DNA from: Pyrinomonas methylaliphatogenes
Lineage (GTDB): Bacteria > Acidobacteriota > Blastocatellia > Pyrinomonadales > Pyrinomonadaceae
Assembly (NCBI RefSeq): GCF_000820845.2
Contig: NZ_CBXV010000008.1
Location: forward strand, 604,705-668,704
Direction of reading: 5' to 3'
DNA: 64,000 bases
Shown: one piece after another, positions 1 to 11,274 of the stretch
Numbering within the stretch: position 1 is the stretch's first letter
How the letters are laid out: each line of letters starts with the position of its first letter
Notes under the pieces: generated by a model
Database searches by the model: none
What the model was told of the DNA's origin: nothing
What the model saw: the letters and a program-made list of their open reading frames with translations, nothing else
Translations under genes and position numbers: made by a program

Positions 1-1762
1 TAAACTGAAACTGCTCCGACCGCTGAAATTTCGGCAGAAAGTCGGGCGAACCCAAACGCGGGCTGTAACCGGAGACGACTACGCCGGGAAGCCCCCCTTG
101 CACCTCGGCGTTATTGGGGATGCCAGCGATAAAATCGCTCGATGAACCCTGCCCGAACGGCTCCTGTTTGGCTTCGGCGTCGGCGCGCGAATACCCGAAA
201 CGGAATTGATTGATGATCTTCGGCGAAAGCACCGCGTTCCAACCGATGGTCAGCGCATGACTGATGATCTCGTTCCTTCCCCAAGCGGAGGTGTCCGTCC
301 CGTCGGCGAGGCCGCCGAAGAATCCCGGGACGAAACGATCGCGGCGGCTGTATGCATAGCGACCGAAAAGATCGTTCCCTTCACTGAGGCGCCAATCGAG
401 CCGCGTCGTGAACCGATCTTGATCATCGGATATGCCCGGCGTGCGGGCGAAGTTGTTCGCCCGTCCCGGAAGATTTGGCGATGGCCACAACGCCACAAGC
501 CGCGCAGCGATCGGATCTATATCCGCGATGCGATTGCCGGGAAAAGGCTGACGGATGAAGCGCGGGTTGAGAGGTGAAACTGGCTGCGAGGGATCGAAGC
601 GCGGATTTGGAACCTGCGTGCGCGGATCGAATATCTGACCGCGGCGAACAAACTGGCCCGATGGCGTACCATCAGGGTTCAAGATCGGAACGCGCTGGCC
701 ATTGAAGAGCAACTCATCCCCCAACGATGCGGAGAAATCGCCGCGCTTTTCCGCATCGAGCGGCACGGTCGCAATTCTCAAGACGCCTTGCCTGATGCGC
801 GTCGCTTCGTAGTCGGCGAAGAAGAAAGCGCGATCGCGCACGATCGGACCGCCCAGATTGCCGCCGAATTGATGCTGGTTGCGCTGTGGCTTCTTTCGGC
901 CCAGCCGGTTGGAGAAGAAATCGTTAGCATCGAAGATCTTGTTCCGAAAATATTCGTAGACGAGACCGCGAAACTGGTTGGTCCCAGAACGTGTCGTCAC
1001 GCTGATGACGCCGCCCGCTGCACGCCCCGTATCGGCGGCGTATTGCGATGTGATGACCTTGAATTCCGCGATCGAATCGATCGAAGGGCGCGCAACCTGT
1101 GTGGAAAGCTCCTGCACGTTGGTCGAAATCGAGTTATTGTCCTGTCCGTCGAGAACGAAGTTGTTCATCAAAGAGCGCGTGCCGTGAATGTTAACTCCGC
1201 CCGTGCGCCCGGATGCCGTGCCTCCCGCCTGCTCCGTGTACGGGTCGCCTTGCGTGCCCGCAACCTGCACGAGCAGATCATCCCACGTCCTTTGCGCCAG
1301 CGGCAGCGTGGTGATCCGACGATTGTCCACGGTATTTCCGAGAGAAGCATCCTCGCGCTGCAATTGGAGCGGCTCGTCCGTGATGGTGACAACCTCCGCG
1401 ACATCTCCGACGGCGAGAGTGAAATCCAAACGCGCCCGCTGCCCGATCGAAAGCTTCAAAGCGGATCGCATTTCGCGCCGAAAGCCGCTCCGCTCGACGC
1501 TGATCGTATAAAGGCCCGGGCGTAATGCGGTGAAAGTGTAGTAACCATCCGCTCCCGTCATCGCCTGAAAGGTCGCATTCGTCTCCTGATCGCGTGCGAT
1601 GACTCGCGCATCGGGAATCGCCGCGCCATTCGCATCGGTGACGAGCCCGGTCAAAGATGCCGTATCGACCTGCGCCACCGAATGTGGGACGAAAACGATC
1701 GTCATGAATATGATCCACAGCCAATGAATCCACGCTCGTGGCGAAATGCCCTTCCTCTCCAT
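1..1762 (-). CDS. TonB-dependent receptor, Oar-like, C-terminus cut by window edge
   Basis: This is an outer-membrane receptor of the Oar/CarboxypepD_reg-TonB type. I read 587 codons that stay open to the left edge, so the C-terminal part of the barrel is missing. The start is the ATG at 1762, chosen because AGGAGG lies 8 nt upstream; the ATG at 1769 is too close to it. Residues 1-30 form a signal peptide ending in SVAQ. Residues about 32-115 form the regulatory-like beta domain (SLTGLVTDANGAAIPDA). A plug domain follows with TLPLAQRTWDDLL and the phrase GTNQFRGLVYEYFRN, then barrel strands. The ligand cannot be told from the sequence. Acidobacteriota often carry many such receptors. Nearby genes give no substrate clue. 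Confidence 0.88.
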   Translation of the reverse strand, partial: MERKGISPRAWIHWLWIIFMTIVFVPHSVAQVDTASLTGLVTDANGAAIPDARVIARDQETNATFQAMTGADGYYTFTALRPGLYTISVERSGFRREMRSALKLSIGQRARLDFTLAVGDVAEVVTITDEPLQLQREDASLGNTVDNRRITTLPLAQRTWDDLLVQVAGTQGDPYTEQAGGTASGRTGGVNIHGTRSLMNNFVLDGQDNNSISTNVQELSTQVARPSIDSIAEFKVITSQYAADTGRAAGGVISVTTRSGTNQFRGLVYEYFRNKIFDANDFFSNRLGRKKPQRNQHQFGGNLGGPIVRDRAFFFADYEATRIRQGVLRIATVPLDAEKRGDFSASLGDELLFNGQRVPILNPDGTPSGQFVRRGQIFDPRTQVPNPRFDPSQPVSPLNPRFIRQPFPGNRIADIDPIAARLVALWPSPNLPGRANNFARTPGISDDQDRFTTRLDWRLSEGNDLFGRYAYSRRDRFVPGFFGGLADGTDTSAWGRNEIISHALTIGWNAVLSPKIINQFRFGYSRADAEAKQEPFGQGSSSDFIAGIPNNAEVQGGLPGVVVSGYSPRLGSPDFLPKFQRSEQFQF

Positions 1763-1960
1763 CGAACATGCCTCCTAAAAGGTCGTAAAGCCTCGCCCAT
1801 CGAGGGCCGCTAATCGTTCGCGGCGAATGCTGACAGCCAAACGTTGCGCCCCGTTTATCGAAACCTTTCTTCGACCTTAAATCTTCAGCGCCGGAAAGCT
1901 GCCTCCCGGCAGAGGATGCCTCTCGCTCGAGGAAGGCATGCCGATGGGGAAGAGCGGAAT

Positions 1961-2063
1961 AGCAGAGAAGAAAAGAAGCGCTGCCTCAACATTGGCGGCC
2001 CTAACTCGCTTTGCCATCTTTCATTCGCGAAAAAGCGGAGAAGAAAAAAAGCGTTGCCTCAAC
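1961..2063. repeat. spaced direct repeat pair, offset 73
   Basis: Arms 1961-1990 and 2034-2063 match at 27 of 30 positions, starting AGCAGAGAAGAAAAGAAGCG and AGCGGAGAAGAAAAAAAGCG. The 43 bases between them are unrelated. The right arm supplies the left half of the terminator hairpin at 2048-2074. Confidence 0.8.
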
Positions 2064-2074
2064 GGCAACGCTTT
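2048..2074 (-). terminator. rho-independent terminator (minus strand)
   Basis: AAAGCGTTGCC and GGCAACGCTTT form a perfect 11-bp stem around a 5-base loop. Read on the minus strand the stem is followed by a run of seven T. It would end transcription coming from the MarR gene about 330 bases to its right. Confidence 0.75.
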
Positions 2075-2297
2075 CAAAGTTCCACGTTGGCTTGCTAGCG
2101 AGCTAAGCGCTCGTTGATTGACAGCGTACCTCGTTCCGATAGGGAGGAGTTGCTTCTATGGACGACGCAAATCAGAACCGATCATTCGCCGATCAAGCTT
2201 AACCACTGCCCACCCGCCGTTCTGTAGGGGCGACGGGCGGACAGTGGCTCGCGTCTTTGCCCTACGATGGCCCTAAGCCTAGCATAAGAGCTTCTTT

Positions 2298-2407
2298 GTT
2301 GCAACAAATATTTTCTCCGCTCGCCCTCTCAATTTGAAGTCATGCGCGCCGCCGAAGGCGAGTTGACCGAGGTTGCAACAAATATCTTCTCCGCTCGCCC
2401 TCTCAAT
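2298..2407. repeat. spaced direct repeat pair at the MarR stop codon, offset 74
   Basis: Arms 2298-2333 and 2372-2407 are identical at 35 of 36 positions. The right arm contains the stop codon of the MarR gene (2403-2405), so the left arm is a second copy of that gene's 3' end placed 38 bases downstream. The remaining bases between 2075 and 2297 hold no gene that I can support. Confidence 0.85.
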
Positions 2408-2864
2408 CTTCGTAGATCTTCTCGCAGATGCGCGATAGCTCGTGCTGATCCGCGCCGCTGACGCGCTCGGCAAAGTATCTGTGCAAAGCATCCAAAGATG
2501 GGCGCATCTCATCGAGCAAGGCCAGTCCTTTCGGCGTGATGCGCGCGATCGAAAGTCGCCCATCGGTTTCCGACGAGTCGCGTTCGACCAATCCGCGTTC
2601 CTCCAAACGGCTGATCAACCTAGTGATGTCCGGCGCGCGTTCGATCATACGCTGGGCGATCTCGCCGCGCGAATGGCCTTTTGGATAGACGCCTTTCAAG
2701 ATGCGCAGAACGTTGTACTGCGTGAGCGTGATGCCGTAGCGGGCGAACTCTCGATTGAAGCGCTCGCGAACGTGATTGGCGGCGACGAGGAGGTTGAGCA
2801 GCGCCTCTTGCACGGAACTTTCAAAACGTTCCTGCTTGAGCCTTTTACGGAGAGCTTCTCCCAT
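2403..2864 (-). CDS. MarR-family transcriptional regulator
   Basis: This 153-residue protein has the length and layout of a MarR winged-helix repressor: a dimerisation helix at the N-terminus, a helix-turn-helix at about residues 60-85 (HSRGEIAQRMIERAPDITRL), and the wing signature at about 90-110 (LVERDSSETDGRLSIARITP) with the conserved D-x-R of the wing. GAGG sits 6 nt before the ATG. MarR proteins usually repress nearby genes in response to small aromatic ligands or oxidants. The adjacent UspA gene, read in the same direction 97 bp upstream, could be co-regulated, but no operator was identified. The target is unknown. Confidence 0.85.
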   Translation of the reverse strand: MGEALRKRLKQERFESSVQEALLNLLVAANHVRERFNREFARYGITLTQYNVLRILKGVYPKGHSRGEIAQRMIERAPDITRLISRLEERGLVERDSSETDGRLSIARITPKGLALLDEMRPSLDALHRYFAERVSGADQHELSRICEKIYED

Positions 2865-2961
2865 AGCAGACCTCGACGAGGAAGGTCATTGCGATCATCC
2901 CGCGTAATGTGCCCGACGCCTTTCGCGCAGAGCGCGCTTTGAAGACGATCAGATCGGCGCT

Positions 2962-3927
2962 TCACGTTTGGGGGAGAGGATCGCCGATGCGCGCGGGGGC
3001 CGACGTCATCACTTGACCTGCTGGAACGCAAAGCACTGGGCAAGGAGCATTGCGCACGATGCGCTCGATCTCTTGGCCGAGAGAGGCCGCGCCGCCGAAC
3101 AGCGATGGATGAACGCTCGTCCCGGCGACGATCAGATCGAAATCGCCATCCATGGCGAGGCGCACGATCTCTTCGTAAGGCCGCCCTTCAGCAATGTGAG
3201 TAGAGACGGCTCCGCCCAATTCGCGGGCCAGCCGACTCATTCGCTCTTGCGCATAAGCGCGCAGGTTGCGCAGAGTCTGGTTGCCGCTATCCGGGAGCAG
3301 ATCGGCCATCTGATCGACGAAGTCGCTGATGACGTAGATGGCATGCAACTCCGCGCCAGCGCGCCGCGCGATTTCGCTGGCCAAACGGGCGGCGGCTTCC
3401 GTCACGGGACGGAAATCCGTCGCCAGAAGGATGCGGTTCAAATGGATCTCCGTGCGACCGTCTCTATGTTCGACGAAATCGTGTTGCGGCGGGCGGACGC
3501 TCAACACGGGGCAAGGCGCTTCGGCGATGATCTCCTCGGCGGTCGAACCGAACAGGAAGCGCGCCAATCCCTTTCTCCCATGCGTCGCGACGGTGATCAG
3601 ATCGATGTGAAAATCGCGCGCCGCCCGTGCGATCTCCGCCGCAGGTTCGCCTTCGACGATCACCGTTTCAACCTCCAATCCGCTGAGCAGCGGATCGGCA
3701 AGCGTGTTGCGCACGTTGCGCCGCAAAGTCCTCAACCATTCCTTTCCCTCTTCCTCCAAGGCGCGATCGGGGAGCGAAAGCAAGTTGGCCGGCACGCTCC
3801 CTTCTTGCACGCTCAGAACGACTAGACGTCCGCCGCTCTCACGCGCGAAAGCGGCGGCGTATTTGAGAGCAGCGTGCGCGTGAGGGGAGAAATCGGTCGG
3901 GAAGAGGATGTTGCGAAATGGATACAC
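2962..3927 (-). CDS. universal stress protein, tandem UspA domains
   Basis: A cytoplasmic stress protein with two Usp domains in one chain, residues 1-150 and 165-305. Domain 1 starts FRNILFPTDFSPHA and keeps the ATP-binding pattern GRKGLARFLFGS, of the form G-x2-G-x9-G(S/T). Domain 2 (LNRILLATDFRPV) ends in FGGAASLGQEIERIV, where the phosphate loop is degenerate, so only the first half is likely to bind ATP. Both end in the usual APCPVL strand. The start is GTG at 3927, directly before YPFRNILF. Tandem Usp proteins of about 300 residues are common in soil bacteria. The exact role is unknown. Confidence 0.9.
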   Translation of the reverse strand: MYPFRNILFPTDFSPHAHAALKYAAAFARESGGRLVVLSVQEGSVPANLLSLPDRALEEEGKEWLRTLRRNVRNTLADPLLSGLEVETVIVEGEPAAEIARAARDFHIDLITVATHGRKGLARFLFGSTAEEIIAEAPCPVLSVRPPQHDFVEHRDGRTEIHLNRILLATDFRPVTEAAARLASEIARRAGAELHAIYVISDFVDQMADLLPDSGNQTLRNLRAYAQERMSRLARELGGAVSTHIAEGRPYEEIVRLAMDGDFDLIVAGTSVHPSLFGGAASLGQEIERIVRNAPCPVLCVPAGQVMTSAPARIGDPLPQT

Positions 3928-4352
3928 AGTACCGCTTCAACCTCGCGAAATAGGTTCGGGATCGCCACTTCGTTCCAAACGCAGTCTGCCTGGCCGAGTG
4001 GGCCAGCGAACGAATCGCCTCTTTGCCGAGAGCAACTTTCGGTTCAGAGAGCGAAGTCTAACAAAGGGCATGCGGAGCGTCAATCGAACTCCACCTCGCC
4101 TGCGAACTAAAGGTAGAAATCGCTCGGGACGAACCGGCGAGCTTCGAAGATGTCCGGTTCACCGCTGAGCCCAACGGGGCGCGGAAGCGGCGTTCTCGCT
4201 CGGGATCTGCGATTCAAAGTCGCTTCTGCGCTCATCGAGTTGGCGAGTCGGACGAGGCGCTGGGCTGTTGCTTTCGAGTCGGTTGCTGTGACAAACTCCG
4301 CGCGGTGATCTAGAAGAATGGGGCACAGGCCCTCCATCTAGGGAGAGAGAAC
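3928..4352. other. 425-bp gene-free stretch
   Basis: This lies between divergent uspA and the permease and must hold both promoters. Short open frames here have no family features and overlap each other on both strands. I see no RNA gene, repeat pair or clear promoter. Confidence 0.5.
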
Positions 4353-6107
4353 TTGCTGCGCGGTATCTTTCGCACCAAGGACCTTGACGCGATCCTCGCC
4401 GAAGCGGGTGGACCGCAGTTTTCGCTCCGCCGCGCGCTCGGGGCGACCAACGTCACGCTGCTCGGCATCGGAGCGATCATCGGCGCTGGCATCTTCACGA
4501 CGGTCGGCACCGCCGCTGCTGGCGATGCCTCGCGACCTGGGGCTGGACCATCGCTGATGCTCTCTTTCGTCATCACGGCGGTGGTCTGTGCCTTCACAGC
4601 GCTCTGTTACGCCGAATTGGCCTCGATGGTTCCGATCTCGGGCTCGGCCTACACCTACTCCTACGCCACGCTCGGCGAGATCGTCGCTTGGATCATCGGT
4701 TGGGATCTGATCATCGAGTACGCCGTAGGCAACGTCGCGGTGGCGATCAGTTGGGCCGGCTATTTCAACGCTCTACTGCGCTCTCTCGGCATAGACTTTC
4801 CACAGTGGCTGGCGACCAACTACCGCACGGCATCGCCCGAAGTCATCGCGGCAGCGCCGCGGCTTTTCGGCATCCCCATCGTCTTCAATCTTCTCGCCTT
4901 CGGCATCGTCATGCTGATCACGGCGATCCTCGTTTGGGGGATCAAGGAATCGGCGACTTTCAACGCTGTGATGGTTCTCGTCAAAATCGGCGTTCTCTTG
5001 TTCTTCATCATCGTCGCGTTACGCCACATCACGCCGACCGAACTGATGGAGAATTGGCGACCCTTTCAACCGAACGGCTGGGCCGGGACGCTGGCCGGAG
5101 CGGCGGTGGTCTTTTTCGCCTACATCGGTTTCGATGCCGTTTCGACCGTCGCCGAAGAGACGAAGAATCCGGCACGCGATCTTCCCATCGGCATCATCGC
5201 TTCGCTCGTCATCTGCACCTTGATCTACGTCCTCGTCTCCGCGACCTTCACCGGCATCATCCCTTACGAAGAGCTGCGCCGCCTGCCGCCAGAGGGTCTT
5301 TCCGAATCGCTCACGCTCGCCCTGCAATACAGCGCTCCGCAGGCGGCGTGGCAACAACTGGTGGTCGCCATCGGCGCCGTAGTATCGACGACCGCGGTCT
5401 TGCTCGTCTTTCAACTGGGCCAGCCGCGCATCTTCTTTTCGATGGCGCGGGATGGGCTGTTACCGCCCGCATTCGCCAGCGTTCACCCGCGTTTTCGCAC
5501 GCCCCACGTCACGACCATCATCACCGGATTGGCCGTCGGCGGAGTGGCCGGTGTGGCGAGCATCGATGAGATGGTCGATCTGACCAACATCGGAACGCTC
5601 TTCGCTTTCGTCCTCGTCTGTCTCGGCGTCATCGTCTTGCGATTCAAGGATCCTTCACGCCCGCGCCCCTTTCGCGTTCCCCTCGGTCCAGTGCTGCTGC
5701 CCACGCTCGGCGCGCTCTCCTGTCTGTTTTTGATGTACTATCTGCCGCCCGCCTCATGGTGGAGATTCATCGGGTGGTTGATGCTGGGCTTGTCCGTTTA
5801 CACTTCCTACGGCTATACGCATAGCGATGTCGGGCGGCGTTTGGGACGACCTAATCGGGCGACGCCGTCGTTGAAGCTGATGGCCATCGGTTTTCTGCTC
5901 ATCGCCTTGGGCCTATTCATCATCCCGCACGGACTGCGCGCTGGCGAGATGTTTAGCGAATTCGCCGAATCCATCCGCGCCCTCGCCTCCTCAGAGGCGA
6001 CGATGAACGCGCGCGTCTTCTGCGGGATCGCGACCATTTTGCTCGGGCTCGGATGCAACCTGCTCGGTTGGATGCTGTATGCGGATCGGAACGATCCGGC
6101 CAACTAA
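4353..6107 (+). CDS. cationic amino-acid/polyamine permease, APC superfamily (YfnA/CAT-like)
   Basis: An inner-membrane secondary transporter of 584 residues. The APC hallmark is at residues about 38-50 (GIGAIIGAGIFTTVGTAAA). The consensus CAT-family feature FFAYIGFDAVSTVAEETKNP follows at about 250-270. There are roughly twelve hydrophobic helices plus two more at the C-terminus (residues 505-580), giving the fourteen-helix layout of the CAT subgroup. The start is TTG at 4353 with AGGGAGAGAG just upstream. It stands alone: 245 bp separate it from the pyrophosphatase gene. It probably imports basic amino acids, but the specificity is inferred from family membership only. Confidence 0.88.
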   Translation: MLRGIFRTKDLDAILAEAGGPQFSLRRALGATNVTLLGIGAIIGAGIFTTVGTAAAGDASRPGAGPSLMLSFVITAVVCAFTALCYAELASMVPISGSAYTYSYATLGEIVAWIIGWDLIIEYAVGNVAVAISWAGYFNALLRSLGIDFPQWLATNYRTASPEVIAAAPRLFGIPIVFNLLAFGIVMLITAILVWGIKESATFNAVMVLVKIGVLLFFIIVALRHITPTELMENWRPFQPNGWAGTLAGAAVVFFAYIGFDAVSTVAEETKNPARDLPIGIIASLVICTLIYVLVSATFTGIIPYEELRRLPPEGLSESLTLALQYSAPQAAWQQLVVAIGAVVSTTAVLLVFQLGQPRIFFSMARDGLLPPAFASVHPRFRTPHVTTIITGLAVGGVAGVASIDEMVDLTNIGTLFAFVLVCLGVIVLRFKDPSRPRPFRVPLGPVLLPTLGALSCLFLMYYLPPASWWRFIGWLMLGLSVYTSYGYTHSDVGRRLGRPNRATPSLKLMAIGFLLIALGLFIIPHGLRAGEMFSEFAESIRALASSEATMNARVFCGIATILLGLGCNLLGWMLYADRNDPAN

Positions 6108-6149
6108 CTCTGTTAAGTCCGAAGCGATGGATCGATCGACTCGAACGGC

Positions 6150-6179
6150 GAAGCCCTCAAGCGGATTCGAGAGGGCTTC
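6150..6179 (+). terminator. possible terminator hairpin after the permease
   Basis: GAAGCCCTC and GAGGGCTTC form a 9-bp stem 42 bases after the permease stop. Only a weak T-run follows (TCTGTC), so intrinsic termination is uncertain. Confidence 0.4.
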
Positions 6180-6352
6180 TGTCGCCGCAGGGCCTGCGAT
6201 CTCCCACCGTCGTTGGAAGTCAGGTTGCAGCGGCGGCGGAAATAGGCGATAATTTTCGCCCTTAGACGCGACGCTGACGATCATCCGACATGCCGCTGAA
6301 GCATCGTGTTCGAAGTATACTCGCCGCCAGAAAGTTTTGATGGGGATTCAGC

Positions 6353-8437
6353 ATGGCCCAACACGAGGCTCTGATCTTCGGTTTCGTCTCTTCATCACCT
6401 TCGATCGCCTATTTCGCCCTGTGGTCCGGTCTGCTCGGCTTGGCTCTCGCTGCGCTCACCTACATCGCCATCAAACGTCAACCGACGGGCGACGATGCGA
6501 TGCATTTCATCGCCGAACAGATCCATACGGGCGCGATGGCCTTTCTACGGCGCGAATACACCGTTCTGATCCCTTTTTTGATCCTCGTCGCGGCGCTTCT
6601 CGGCTGGGCCGTGGGCGCGGGGACCGCGTTCGCCTATATCGCTGGCGGCACCTGTTCGATCCTTGCAGGATTAGCCGGCATGGAAGCGGCCACGCGCGCT
6701 AACGTGCGCACATCGGAAGCGGCGCGCACGCACGGTCAGGCTCGTGCGTTGCGTACCGCTTTCAATGGCGGTTCTGTGATGGGGCTTTGCGTCGCAAGCC
6801 TCGGTCTGGTCGGCATCGGCGCGATCTTCAACTACCTTGTGCCCGATGTCGTTTCGGACGCGGAGTGGCGCCAGTTTTCCGAAGTGATCTCAGGGTTCGC
6901 GATGGGGGCAAGCTCGATCGCGCTCTTTGCGCGCGTCGGCGGCGGCATCTATACGAAGGCGGCGGATGTGGGGGCGGATCTCGTGGGCAAGATCGAAGTC
7001 GGCATCCCCGAGGACGATCCGCGCAATCCGGCGGTGATCGCCGATAATGTTGGCGATAACGTTGGCGATGTCGCCGGGATGGGAGCCGATATCTTTGAAT
7101 CCTACGTCGGCGCGGTGATCGCGGCCATCGCCATCGCCGCGACGAACGCGGAGATCACGAACAATTTCAACGCCGTCAGTCTTCCAATCGCTTACACGAT
7201 GGCCGGCTTCTTCGCCTCCATCATCGGCATTGGCGCAATGCGCGTCCTAGAGCGAAGAGATCCGGCGGCGGCGCTGCGCTGGACGACACTCATCGCCGCC
7301 TCTCTTTTCCTCGTCTTCGCCTTCTTTCTGACGCTCTGGCTGCCGATCGAGCAACGGCGGGCCGACGGCACAAGCTACGATATCCTCGGCCCATTCTGGG
7401 CCGTCCTTTCAGGAACCTTGTCCGGGATCCTGATCGGCATCGTCACCGAGTATTACACCTCGGCGCGGCCAGTGCGTTTCATCGCCAGCGCATCGCAAAC
7501 CGGGGCGGCGACGAACATCATCGGCGGATTAGCGGTCGGAATGCGGAGCATCATCTTACCAATCATCGTCATCTGCGCGGCGACCTACGCCGCCTATCAC
7601 TTCTCCGGCCTATACGGCATCGCGATCGCCGCCGTCGGCATGCTCGCAACTGTCGGAGTGACGATGTCGGTTGACGCCTACGGCCCGATCGCCGACAATG
7701 CGGGTGGGATCGCTGAAATGTCCCGCTTGGGGCCAGAAGTGCGCAAGATCACCGATGGCCTCGACGCGCTCGGCAATACGACGGCGGCCATCGGCAAGGG
7801 GTTCGCCATCGGCAGCGCCGCGTTGACGGCGTTAGCTCTTTTTAGCGCTTATGCTTCTGCGGTCGGACTCGGCACGCGCGGATTAAATTTGGTCAATCCG
7901 CTTGTTGTCATCGGCCTGTTCATCGGCGGCGCAATGCCCTTCTTCATCAGCGCGGCGACGATGACGGCGGTCGGGCGCGCCGCACAAGGCATGGTCGAAG
8001 AGGTGCGCCGTCAATTCCGCGAAATACCCGGTCTATTGCGCGGCGAAGGGAAGCCGGATCCGGCCCGCTGCGTCGATATTTCGACGCGCGCCGCGCTGCG
8101 CGAGATGATCCTACCCGGCGCAAGCGCCGTCATCTTGCCGATCATCGTGGGAAAGCTTTTAGGAGTCGAAGCGCTCGGCGGCGTGCTCGCCGGAGCGACG
8201 GTCACCGGCGTGATGCTCGCGCTCTTCATGGCCAACGCCGGCGGCGCGTGGGATAATGCCAAAAAGCAGATCGAAGGCGGGGCTTTCGGCGGCAAAGGGT
8301 CCGACGCACACAAGGCGGCGGTGGTCGGCGACACCGTCGGCGATCCGTTCAAGGACACGGCAGGACCATCGCTCAATATCCTGATCAAGTTGATGTCAGT
8401 CGTCAGCCTTGTGCTTGCGCCTTGGTTCGTTCGCTAA
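6353..8437 (+). CDS. hppA: K+-dependent membrane-bound proton/sodium-translocating pyrophosphatase
   Basis: This integral membrane enzyme hydrolyses pyrophosphate and pumps H+ or Na+ out of the cytoplasm. The 694 residues and about 16 helices fit the family. The substrate site is complete: [11 protein letters not shown] at about residue 205, [20 protein letters not shown] at about 220-240, and [12 protein letters not shown] plus [15 protein letters not shown] near the C-terminus. At about residue 475 it reads [18 protein letters not shown]. The Ala and Gly at the two diagnostic positions place it in the K+-dependent subclass, where K+-independent enzymes have Lys. Whether it pumps H+ or Na+ cannot be decided by eye. 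GGGGA precedes the ATG. A second, divergent paralogue follows 150 bp downstream. Confidence 0.95.
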   Translation: MAQHEALIFGFVSSSPSIAYFALWSGLLGLALAALTYIAIKRQPTGDDAMHFIAEQIHTGAMAFLRREYTVLIPFLILVAALLGWAVGAGTAFAYIAGGTCSILAGLAGMEAATRANVRTSEAARTHGQARALRTAFNGGSVMGLCVASLGLVGIGAIFNYLVPDVVSDAEWRQFSEVISGFAMGASSIALFARVGGGIYTKAADVGADLVGKIEVGIPEDDPRNPAVIADNVGDNVGDVAGMGADIFESYVGAVIAAIAIAATNAEITNNFNAVSLPIAYTMAGFFASIIGIGAMRVLERRDPAAALRWTTLIAASLFLVFAFFLTLWLPIEQRRADGTSYDILGPFWAVLSGTLSGILIGIVTEYYTSARPVRFIASASQTGAATNIIGGLAVGMRSIILPIIVICAATYAAYHFSGLYGIAIAAVGMLATVGVTMSVDAYGPIADNAGGIAEMSRLGPEVRKITDGLDALGNTTAAIGKGFAIGSAALTALALFSAYASAVGLGTRGLNLVNPLVVIGLFIGGAMPFFISAATMTAVGRAAQGMVEEVRRQFREIPGLLRGEGKPDPARCVDISTRAALREMILPGASAVILPIIVGKLLGVEALGGVLAGATVTGVMLALFMANAGGAWDNAKKQIEGGAFGGKGSDAHKAAVVGDTVGDPFKDTAGPSLNILIKLMSVVSLVLAPWFVR

Positions 8438-8587
8438 CGAGCGGATCAAACTTGCGCTTCCTTCGAATCCATACGCGGTGGATGATTCGGCTCGAGTTCT
8501 TGTAAACTTGCGGTTCAATGCCGATTTGTTCGCACATCTTCCAAACCGATGGGGCCTGAAAACTGTATGAAGGGGAATGGGATAGCT

Positions 8588-11113
<2,526 letters not shown>

Positions 11114-11122
11114 AGCCGCTTT

Positions 11123-11171
11123 TGATGGATGACCGTGAAGAGGCAAGGTCGCTCTTCACGGTCATCCATCA
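11123..11171. terminator. bidirectional terminator, 20-bp perfect stem
   Basis: TGATGGATGACCGTGAAGAG (11123-11142) pairs perfectly with 11152-11171 across a 9-base loop. It lies between convergent genes (the pyrophosphatase ends at 11113, the START-domain gene at 11275), where a shared terminator is expected. T-runs are short. Confidence 0.65.
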
Positions 11172-11271
11172 TCTCGAACAGATCCTCGTCTTTTGACTGG
11201 TCGTAACGGTCGCCTCCTTTCGCTGCACGCTACGATCCATAATCTCGAATAGATCTTCGTCTTTTGACTGG
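11164..11271. repeat. spaced direct repeat pair beside a stop codon, offset 71
   Basis: Arms 11164-11200 and 11235-11271 match at 34 of 37 positions; both end in CGTCTTTTGACTGG. The right arm ends 3 bases before the stop codon of the 11275-12561 gene. The left arm overlaps the terminator's right half. Confidence 0.82.
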
Positions 11272-11274
11272 CCA

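Noticed and set aside
788-1525. Long plus-strand open frame
   Set aside because: It is a shadow of the truncated receptor on the minus strand, whose frame gives a signal peptide and recognisable receptor domains.
2968-3825. 285-codon plus-strand gene
   Set aside because: It is antisense to the tandem UspA gene, which has clear Usp motifs in both halves.
6229-6352. Fluoride riboswitch upstream of the pyrophosphatase
   Set aside because: GGCGATAATTTTCGCC followed by GCTGACGATC recalls the motif, and pyrophosphatases can be fluoride-controlled. However, the second stem and the loop complement needed for the pseudoknot are missing.
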